NCBI GenBank assembly: GCA_945872325.1
Contig: CAMBZY010000269.1
Coordinates: forward strand, 1-5,146
Origin: Candidatus Kuenenia stuttgartensis
Lineage (GTDB): Bacteria; Planctomycetota; Planctomycetia; Isosphaerales; Isosphaeraceae
Direction: 5' to 3'
DNA length: 5,146 nt
Position 1 is the first letter of the stretch. Each line of letters begins with the position of its first letter. Below, one piece after another: positions 1 to 5,146 of this stretch. The notes below the pieces were generated by a model that worked only from the letters and a program-made list of their open reading frames with translations, searched no databases and was not told the origin of the DNA. The translations under genes and the position numbers were made by a program.

Positions 1-471
1 GAACGCACGAAGTTCGAGCGGATGGGTGTTTTCACCTATTCCGACGAGCCGGGAACTCCGGCATTCCTACTCCCAAACCGTGTCGAAGACTCACTTAAAG
101 AAGATCGTCGCCAGCGACTGATGGCCGCTCAGGAACCGATCGCCGAGGCCGCCAACCGCCGCCTTGTGGGCCAGACACTCGATGTGTTGATCGACAGCCC
201 GAATCCGGAGGCAAAAAAGTCTTCCAAGTCCTGGCTGGGCCGGTCTTTTGCTGATGCGCCCGATGTGGACGGAATTGTGATCGTGCATGGCAAAAACCTG
301 CTCCCCGGCGACCTGGTCCCCTGCATCATTGAATCGACCGACGGATACGACCTTGTCGCAACAGCCCTGACGGAGCCTGACAGGCCAGAACCTACCCCTC
401 GCAAGCCACGTAAACGGCCTGGTGGAGGTCGGGGCGATGGCAGCAAGCCAAGCCTCCCAATAATTGGCTGA
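1..471 (+). CDS. rimO: Ribosomal protein S12 methylthiotransferase RimO, C-terminal part (5' end outside window)
   Basis: The reading frame is open from base 1 and ends at TGA 469-471, giving 156 residues of a protein whose start lies upstream. RimO is a cytoplasmic radical-SAM enzyme that adds a methylthio group to a conserved aspartate of ribosomal protein S12. The piece seen here begins just after the radical-SAM barrel: 'RMGVFTYSDEPGTPAF' (window residues 7-22) matches the family's G-V-F-x-Y-S-x-E-x-G-T-x-A signature. It is followed by the helical 'EDRRQRLMAAQEPIAEAANRR' type stretch (about 34-54). A TRAM-like substrate-binding beta domain then runs from about 55 to 121, with a GRSFADAPDVDG core and 'PGDLVPCII'. 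The radical-SAM CxxxCxxC motif is not in the window. Odd point: after the TRAM domain, where RimO usually stops soon, there is a tail of about 29 residues rich in Pro, Arg, Lys and Gly. MiaB and MtaB are related, but the VFTYSxExGT motif favours RimO. Confidence 0.92.
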   Translation, partial: ERTKFERMGVFTYSDEPGTPAFLLPNRVEDSLKEDRRQRLMAAQEPIAEAANRRLVGQTLDVLIDSPNPEAKKSSKSWLGRSFADAPDVDGIVIVHGKNLLPGDLVPCIIESTDGYDLVATALTEPDRPEPTPRKPRKRPGGGRGDGSKPSLPIIG

Positions 472-520
472 TCCGATCAAAGCTCAGCGTATGATATTTC
501 ATGGAACGTCATCAGACATT

Positions 521-526
521 GGTGGA
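521..526 (+). promoter_or_regulatory. Candidate ribosome binding site for pgsA
   Basis: GGTGGA lies 7 bases before the ATG at 534. It is a weak Shine-Dalgarno match, but the upstream in-frame ATG at 501 has no purine-rich sequence at a suitable distance. This tips the start choice towards 534 without settling it. Confidence 0.4.
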
Positions 527-533
527 ACCACGC

Positions 534-1127
534 ATGGCCCCAGCAACTCGAGAGCCAATCTGGACAATTCCAAACATCCTGAGCCTGGGCCGCCTTGTCT
601 CCACAGGCTTTATCCTCTGGGCGATCGACACAGCCCGCTGGGATACGGCCCTGGCGATTTTTATTCTGGCTGCAATCTCCGACTGGTGTGATGGTTACAT
701 CGCTCGCCGATTCAATCAGGCTACCGTCCTGGGGCGTCAGTTAGACCCCTTGGTAGACAAAATCACGGTCATTGCCGTGCTGATTCATCTCGCCGCTTTG
801 GCTGGAAGTGGAGTTAAGCCGTGGATGGTCAGCGTGATTCTGACCAGAGAACTACTCATACAAGCCCTTCGCAGTCACCTTGAATCCGCCAGTGTCGGGT
901 TTGGAGCAAAAATGGCCGGCAAGTTGAAAATGGCCGTTCAGTGCTTCGCCATCATCGCCATTCTCTGGGTTTTCCGCTCAGGTGGGCCGGATCAGAACGG
1001 TGTAATGACGACAGTTCGCGACGTCCTCATCTGGGCCTCACTTGCCTTAACCATTTACAGTGGAGGAGCTTATCTAGCTCGCGCCAAATCCATTTTTGAG
1101 AATATCGATAAAGGAGCTTCTGCGTGA
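534..1127 (+). CDS. pgsA: CDP-diacylglycerol--glycerol-3-phosphate 3-phosphatidyltransferase (phosphatidylglycerophosphate synthase)
   Basis: This membrane enzyme transfers a phosphatidyl group from CDP-diacylglycerol to glycerol-3-phosphate, the committed step to phosphatidylglycerol and cardiolipin. The CDP-alcohol phosphatidyltransferase motif D-x2-D-G-x2-A-R-x8-G-x3-D-x3-D is complete. Numbered from the ATG at 501, it is D61, D64, G65, A68, R69, G78, D82 and D86; subtract 11 for the 534 start. The N-terminal 'IPNILSLGRL' is typical of PgsA, and several hydrophobic segments follow (about 36-59, 88-102, 147-157 and 173-191), as expected for this six-helix family. From 534 the protein has 197 residues, close to the usual 180-200. 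An in-frame ATG at 501 would add 11 polar residues but lacks a ribosome binding site. The TGA overlaps the GTG start of uppP. Substrate choice within the superfamily (glycerol phosphate rather than serine or inositol phosphate) is inferred from overall resemblance. A second PgsA paralogue elsewhere in the genome cannot be excluded. Confidence 0.9.
   Translation: MAPATREPIWTIPNILSLGRLVSTGFILWAIDTARWDTALAIFILAAISDWCDGYIARRFNQATVLGRQLDPLVDKITVIAVLIHLAALAGSGVKPWMVSVILTRELLIQALRSHLESASVGFGAKMAGKLKMAVQCFAIIAILWVFRSGGPDQNGVMTTVRDVLIWASLALTIYSGGAYLARAKSIFENIDKGASA
1111..1116 (+). promoter_or_regulatory. Ribosome binding site for uppP, inside the end of pgsA
   Basis: AAGGAG sits 7 bases before GTG 1124-1126. 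It is a strong Shine-Dalgarno sequence embedded in the last codons of pgsA. It supports the GTG start and the four-base GTGA stop/start overlap, the usual arrangement for translational coupling. Confidence 0.8.
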
Positions 1128-2005
1128 CCACTCTGGATTGGCTAGAATCGCTCGTTCTGGGTGTGATACAAGGCCTTACAGAATTCCTGCCCATCTCCAG
1201 CGACGGTCACCTGGCCTTGGGACAAGCCCTTTTCGAATCCATCCGTGGCGAAAAACGGGTCGGATCCGACAAGCTCCTGCTCGACATCATTTTGCACCTC
1301 GGCACACTGCTGGCTGTCCTAATCTATTACAGAGACTGGTTTAGACCTTTATTCCGATCCGATTCATCGCCAAAACCTGTTCACGAATCCACTGGCCCAA
1401 TTCCGTCAGAGTATGTGCCGCAGACACGTCGCGAATTCATCCAGATTTTCGTTCTGGCCATCATCGCTACACTCCCAACGGCCGTGATCGGGCTCGGCTT
1501 GAAAAAGATTTTTGAAGCAGCCCACGACTCCCTAACCGCTGCTGCTATTGGCTTTTGGGTGACAGCTGTAATTCTTTGGGGCAGCCAGAGACTCTCAGGC
1601 GGCACCAAAACGCGGCTGACGATGACTTGGAAAGACGCATTCCTAATCGGACTGGCGCAGGCCTTTGCCCCCCTTCCAGGCGTCAGCCGAAGCGGCCTTA
1701 CAGTGGCTGCGGCTTTGGCATGTGGCCTGAATCGATCCTGGGCGGCGATTTTTTCCTTATGGATGTCGATTCCCGCCATCTCAGGCGCTTTAATCATGGA
1801 GATCAAAGATTTGATCGAGAGCCCCTCATCAGACACCCGTCTGATCAAAATGGGGCTGCTCGGATCCATCGTAGCTGGCCTTGTCGGCTATGGGGCGATT
1901 GTCTGGCTGGTGCGGATCGTGAAATCCCGACGATTGAATCTTTTCTCTTGGTATCTGGTCGCACTTGGTGCGATCGTACTGGTGTGGAGTCTGGCAGGCC
2001 GTTAA
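1124..2005 (+). CDS. uppP: Undecaprenyl-diphosphatase (UppP/BacA family)
   Basis: UppP is an integral membrane phosphatase that converts undecaprenyl pyrophosphate to undecaprenyl phosphate. This recycles the lipid carrier for peptidoglycan and other envelope polymers; extra copies confer bacitracin resistance. The two family signatures are present. The (E/Q)xxxE motif is Q16 and E20 in 'GVIQGLTEFLPISSDGH', followed by S26 and H29. 'PGVSRSGLT' spans residues 185-193, with R189 matching the catalytic Arg174 of the E. coli enzyme. 'LHLGTLLAVLIYYR' (57-70) is also characteristic. At 293 residues it is slightly longer than the E. coli protein (273), mainly through a polar loop at about 78-103. 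About seven or eight hydrophobic segments are visible. The GTG start is fixed by the AAGGAG at 1111 and by overlap with the pgsA stop. The Asp at position 27 is unusual, since Ser or Thr normally occupies this place. Confidence 0.95.
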   Translation: MTTLDWLESLVLGVIQGLTEFLPISSDGHLALGQALFESIRGEKRVGSDKLLLDIILHLGTLLAVLIYYRDWFRPLFRSDSSPKPVHESTGPIPSEYVPQTRREFIQIFVLAIIATLPTAVIGLGLKKIFEAAHDSLTAAAIGFWVTAVILWGSQRLSGGTKTRLTMTWKDAFLIGLAQAFAPLPGVSRSGLTVAAALACGLNRSWAAIFSLWMSIPAISGALIMEIKDLIESPSSDTRLIKMGLLGSIVAGLVGYGAIVWLVRIVKSRRLNLFSWYLVALGAIVLVWSLAGR

Positions 2006-2010
2006 TTTCT

Positions 2011-2016
2011 GAAGGA
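2011..2016 (+). promoter_or_regulatory. Candidate ribosome binding site for addB
   Basis: GAAGGA lies in the 22-base gap after uppP, 11 bases before ATG 2028, a longer spacing than ideal. An in-frame TGA at 2010-2012 blocks any start further upstream, so 2028 is the first possible start of this gene in the sequence as given. Confidence 0.55.
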
Positions 2017-2027
2017 TCGACTCGAAA

Positions 2028-5000
2028 ATGAAAAATCTCTGGATTGGAACCCCGGCAAGCCTCAACCGTAAGTGGAGAGAGCTCAGCCAGGAACGTTCCT
2101 GCGTCTGGTTCGGCGACAATCTTTCCAGCTCAAAGAACTCCGGAACCGCTTATCCGCAGATGACTTGGAAGTGGTCGAGCTTTTGCCTGAAAATCCTTAG
2201 GGATGCTTACGGCGATATTGGGCGATTGCTGGAACGAGATGAAATAGACTCTGTGATCCGTACTGCCCTTCGCGACCCACGCTGCTCTGGAAGATCCGAA
2301 TTCCAAAATATGGCGAATCGGCCGGGTTCTGTCGCCATGCTCGCCAGGAAGCTGCGCGACACGGCATCGCAAGTCCATGCCACCGAAGAGTCCAAAGAGT
2401 TTTTCGACGACAAGGCCTTAGACCTCTTACGCGCTGTTTACCAAGAGAAATTGGCCGAGTCGAAAGCGATCGACGCCCCTGGTCTGTTCCTCAAATTCAT
2501 GGATTCCTTTGGCACGCCGGAACTAACCCAGGCTTTGTCCAACTGGCACCGAGAGCTGACAGAGCAGCTTGGCGACGATTATTCACTCGCCGTCCCACGG
2601 GCCGACCTCCTTACGGAAGAGGACGAAAAGCTCACCAAAGCCATAGCCTACCTCATCTTGGACGGATTCAAGTCCTACGATTTTGGGGTGGCATTCTGGC
2701 CCGACGATTTGACAGAACGCTACCTGGAAGCAGTGGAAGATTGGGTGGCCATGGGATTTGTACCAAATCCGCTCCCAAGTCCGACAGACACAATCGAAAG
2801 CTATTTTCTGCAAGATCATCCGGATCGCATCCCAGAGGTTCCTAGTAATCTGCAATTTGTGAAGGCCAAGGACATTCGGACAGAACTTCAGTCTGTCACA
2901 GATTATGTCTCAAAACTGGTCGAAGGATTTGGGGCGGAATCGATCCTGATTCACACGCCCCAGCAAGGTCTTTATGTCGATCAACTTCGCGAATCGCTGG
3001 CCAGGGCCGGGATTGGCGTTTCTGGAATTTTCGTACCACTGATTGAGCGTCCGCTTGTCAGAACTGTTCTGGATGTGGCTGCAGCGATGGAGAACGACTG
3101 GCCCACAGAATCGCTCGCAGACCTGCTCAGGCATCCTCATTTTCAAGGCGATTCGCTGGCGTTGGCAGATTCCACACACAACCTGGAGAGGTTGGCGCAG
3201 GATGTGGAGCGACTCGGCAATATCAATGGTCTGGCAACGATTCTCCAACTCATGCTGACCAGACACGGAGAACGCCAGAAACTGCGACGGGAAAAGCCAG
3301 AACCGACATACACGCTCTACGCTTCAAGCCTCTTGAACCAGCTTGCAGAAATTACTGCAAAGCCACTAAAAGCAAGAACATGGAACCAGTCTGTTGAGCA
3401 TTTGAAATCCCTCGTAAGCCTGCTTTTCAAGCCAGTCTTTGGTGAAGACGATTCGATTCAGGAGTTCTGGAAGTCGCTCGAAAACTCGGTCGGTGCCGCA
3501 ATTCCAAACGACTCATCCCCATGGCTTTGGGGATCGTTTCACAGGGAAGCTCACATGCGGGCTGAACTGAAAATTGTGGCCAGAGTTGAAACCCTCGAAC
3601 CGAAAGTCAGGCTCACCTCAGGTTCCCAATTAAAAACGGATGACGCTCAGCACCTTGTTCTGACAGGCATGACGGAAGGGCATTTCCCAAGCAAAGCAAA
3701 GATTCGTAAGGCTTTACAAAAGAATAAAGAAGACGGGTTGCAAACGATCGAAGCCAGCGAAAGACGCAACTATAGAAGCGTTGTCGGCGCCGGCAGCGAA
3801 AGCCTCTGGATCAGCCACTATCAGCGCGATCTTCGCGGAGTGGACACGGAACCGTGCGGCTTTTTGCGAGATCAGAAATGGACCAGCCCTGAACCCTCGA
3901 CTGTCTCTATCCTTAGTATGAACAAGGTCTTATCAGATCAAGTCAAACGCAGTATCGGCGTTTCCGCAAATCGACAGGGCCGAGAATCAGGTCCATTTCA
4001 AGGAACAATTCAAAACCCGGCCATTTTGGAATCGCTATTACAGAAATTCGGGCCAGGCTATACCTTCAGCCCGACATCGCTCGAATCTGCGTCGCTCTGC
4101 CCCTTCCAGTTTTTCGGAAAATACGTCCTCGGCCTGGCTGAAGATGACACGGATGATGATTTAAGCACAGACTTTATGGCCGAGGGTGAGGCCATTCACT
4201 CGATCCTCGAAGAGCTTCACAAAGTCCATCGCCAACCTCATGAATTATTGCTGGACGAGCCTGAATTCGAGTCAAAAATTCATCGACTGATTGAGTCCAA
4301 ACACTCTTGTCCGCCAGACCTTATAGATTCAGCATTCGGTAGGGCCCGTTGGGAAGTGGAGCATCGGCGGATTGAACACCGACTGGCCGCTTACACAAGT
4401 CAGGTCGCTAAAGACCTGAGCCCCCCTTCCTCAAATGCCAGAGGCAACGGCAGAATCAACGCCAGCACGGAATTCTCAGACGACCTGACCGTTCTGCACT
4501 GCGAGATTCGCGCCGGCGGATCCACTCAAGTACTTAAGCCTTTGGAACTTGAAGAGCCTCAAACCGGGATGAGCTTTCGAGTTGGCGGACGGATCGACAG
4601 GATCGATGGCGAAGTGGTTGGCCCTGTCGCCAGAGTTCGACTGATCGACTATAAGGCAGGTAACCCAATTCCTGAAAAGAAGATACGCAAGAAACTACAC
4701 CTCCAGCTGCCGCTTTACGCGATCATGGTGCATGGGCGTAGTATTGGAAATTCGACATACGAGGTAGTCGACATTGGGTTCTGGTACCTGAAGCGATCCA
4801 AAGGTGGCTACAGCTCAATTCGGGCATGGCTTTTCGATAAAGATCCGCTCAACCTGGACATCCTGAAAAACGAATATCTGCCCTTCATTCAAACCTTGGT
4901 CGGGCGGATCAGGGCTGGTCATTTCCCTGTAAAACCACGTGAATTCGGGTGCGAAAAAACGTGCGCGATCAGCGAGGTCTGCCGGATTCGAGAAATCCAC

Positions 5001-5042
5001 AACTTCCGCGACCGTAGCACCTTGGTTCAGATCAACTCCTGA
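2028..5042 (+). CDS. addB: AddB/RexB-like subunit of the helicase-nuclease for double-strand break processing (PD-(D/E)XK nuclease with Fe-S cysteines)
   Basis: AddB pairs with AddA to unwind and trim double-strand DNA ends for RecA-mediated repair. In the characterised B. subtilis enzyme AddA is the motor, while AddB supplies one nuclease, Chi recognition and an Fe-S cluster. The 1004-residue protein has a helicase-like front half. 'LDGF' at 211-214 resembles the family's motif II region, a UvrD-like second domain runs from about 281 to 372 (ending 'LLRHPHF'), and 'VLTGMTEGHFP' at 544-554 plus 'ERR' at 578-580 match late helicase motifs. The C-terminal third is a RecB-type nuclease with H724, D857 in 'GRIDRID', D874 and K876 in 'DYKAG', and Q893 in 'QLPLYA'. 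C691 ('CPFQFF') with C975, C979 and C985 fits the Fe-S staple. Walker A is missing: residues 6-16 read IGTPASLNRKW. The protein is about 150 residues shorter than B. subtilis AddB. The probable addA start 46 bases downstream supports the call. Alternative: a generic PD-(D/E)XK protein of unknown partner. Confidence 0.87.
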   Translation: MKNLWIGTPASLNRKWRELSQERSCVWFGDNLSSSKNSGTAYPQMTWKWSSFCLKILRDAYGDIGRLLERDEIDSVIRTALRDPRCSGRSEFQNMANRPGSVAMLARKLRDTASQVHATEESKEFFDDKALDLLRAVYQEKLAESKAIDAPGLFLKFMDSFGTPELTQALSNWHRELTEQLGDDYSLAVPRADLLTEEDEKLTKAIAYLILDGFKSYDFGVAFWPDDLTERYLEAVEDWVAMGFVPNPLPSPTDTIESYFLQDHPDRIPEVPSNLQFVKAKDIRTELQSVTDYVSKLVEGFGAESILIHTPQQGLYVDQLRESLARAGIGVSGIFVPLIERPLVRTVLDVAAAMENDWPTESLADLLRHPHFQGDSLALADSTHNLERLAQDVERLGNINGLATILQLMLTRHGERQKLRREKPEPTYTLYASSLLNQLAEITAKPLKARTWNQSVEHLKSLVSLLFKPVFGEDDSIQEFWKSLENSVGAAIPNDSSPWLWGSFHREAHMRAELKIVARVETLEPKVRLTSGSQLKTDDAQHLVLTGMTEGHFPSKAKIRKALQKNKEDGLQTIEASERRNYRSVVGAGSESLWISHYQRDLRGVDTEPCGFLRDQKWTSPEPSTVSILSMNKVLSDQVKRSIGVSANRQGRESGPFQGTIQNPAILESLLQKFGPGYTFSPTSLESASLCPFQFFGKYVLGLAEDDTDDDLSTDFMAEGEAIHSILEELHKVHRQPHELLLDEPEFESKIHRLIESKHSCPPDLIDSAFGRARWEVEHRRIEHRLAAYTSQVAKDLSPPSSNARGNGRINASTEFSDDLTVLHCEIRAGGSTQVLKPLELEEPQTGMSFRVGGRIDRIDGEVVGPVARVRLIDYKAGNPIPEKKIRKKLHLQLPLYAIMVHGRSIGNSTYEVVDIGFWYLKRSKGGYSSIRAWLFDKDPLNLDILKNEYLPFIQTLVGRIRAGHFPVKPREFGCEKTCAISEVCRIREIHNFRDRSTLVQINS

Positions 5043-5073
5043 CCCTGTTTCACCTGCCCTGAACATATTTATT

Positions 5074-5079
5074 GAGGAG
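5074..5079 (+). promoter_or_regulatory. Ribosome binding site for the downstream gene (probable addA)
   Basis: GAGGAG is a strong Shine-Dalgarno match 9 bases before ATG 5089-5091. It lies in an AT-rich stretch of the 46-base gap after addB. It strongly supports a new gene starting there. Confidence 0.75.
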
Positions 5080-5088
5080 AATTTTGCA

Positions 5089-5146
5089 ATGGCCTGTCCA
5101 TTGGACCAAGAGCAACGAATCGCAGTTGAAACAGAGGGCGTGAGCC
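5089..5146 (+). CDS. addA: Probable AddA-type UvrD-family helicase-nuclease subunit, first 19 codons only (3' end outside window)
   Basis: The frame opens at ATG 5089 behind a good ribosome binding site and is still open at the window edge. The 19 visible residues are MACPLDQEQRIAVETEGVS. The 'L-D-x-x-Q-x-x-A-V' pattern matches the Q-motif found at the very N-terminus of superfamily 1A helicases (UvrD, Rep, AddA, RecB), where the glutamine contacts the adenine of ATP. Walker A would be expected about 20 residues further on, outside the window. Position directly after an addB-like gene, in the usual addB-addA order, makes AddA the most likely identity. A stand-alone UvrD-type helicase would give the same first residues, so the call rests on context as much as on sequence. 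Confidence 0.68.
   Translation, partial: MACPLDQEQRIAVETEGVS

Noticed and set aside
464..500. TATGAT at 490-495 as a -10 promoter element for pgsA
   Set aside because: The hexamer resembles TATAAT, but no TTGACA-like box lies 16-18 bases upstream; the nearest candidate (TTGGCT at 464-469) is 20 bases away and weak.
522..531. Inverted repeat GTGG-AA-CCAC overlapping the candidate pgsA ribosome binding site
   Set aside because: The arms are only four bases with a two-base loop, too small for a stable hairpin and easily due to chance.
1381..1869. Long open frame (162 codons) on the minus strand within uppP
   Set aside because: It lies wholly opposite a strongly supported uppP, shows no recognisable domain, and fits a codon-bias shadow of the sense gene.
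2910..3266. Minus-strand open frame inside addB
   Set aside because: It is antisense to a region of addB with recognisable helicase-like sequence, has no family resemblance, and is best explained as a shadow frame.
5043..5088. Possible terminator between addB and the next gene
   Set aside because: No stem followed by a T-run is visible in these 46 bases; the AT-rich part is the leader with the ribosome binding site of the next gene.

Overview
This window is a compact, one-direction run of bacterial housekeeping genes on the + strand. In order they are the 3' end of rimO, then pgsA, uppP (bacA), an addB/rexB-like gene, and the first 19 codons of what is probably addA. Gaps are short (about 60, -4, 22 and 46 bases), and there is no RNA gene, mobile element, CRISPR array or convincing terminator. 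The GC content looks moderate (a little over 50%, by eye). The order rimO-pgsA-uppP-addB-addA and the slightly atypical protein sequences would fit a Planctomycetota bacterium. That assignment is an inference from general feel, not from a diagnostic marker.

Layout: bases 1-471 encode the C-terminal part of the ribosomal protein S12 methylthiotransferase, with the TRAM domain and an unusual Pro/Arg/Gly-rich tail. Bases 501/534-1127 encode a CDP-alcohol phosphatidyltransferase with a complete active-site motif, most likely phosphatidylglycerophosphate synthase. Its stop codon overlaps the GTG start of undecaprenyl-diphosphatase (1124-2005), so the two envelope genes are probably translationally coupled. 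Bases 2028-5042 encode a 1004-residue AddB-type subunit. It has a wrecked Walker A region, a complete RecB-type PD-(D/E)XK nuclease site and four cysteines placed as in the AddB iron-sulfur domain. At 5089 a well-supported start opens a protein whose first residues resemble the Q-motif of UvrD/AddA helicases.

How the genes work together: PgsA makes the precursor of phosphatidylglycerol and cardiolipin, and UppP regenerates undecaprenyl phosphate for peptidoglycan and other envelope polymers, so this pair serves the cell envelope. AddB and AddA would form the helicase-nuclease that processes double-strand DNA ends for recombination. These are joined by tight packing rather than by an obvious shared pathway. 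I found no evidence of a novel system. The most worthwhile observations are the degenerate ATP site and altered cysteine spacing of AddB, the Asp in the UppP SSxGH motif, and the RimO tail.
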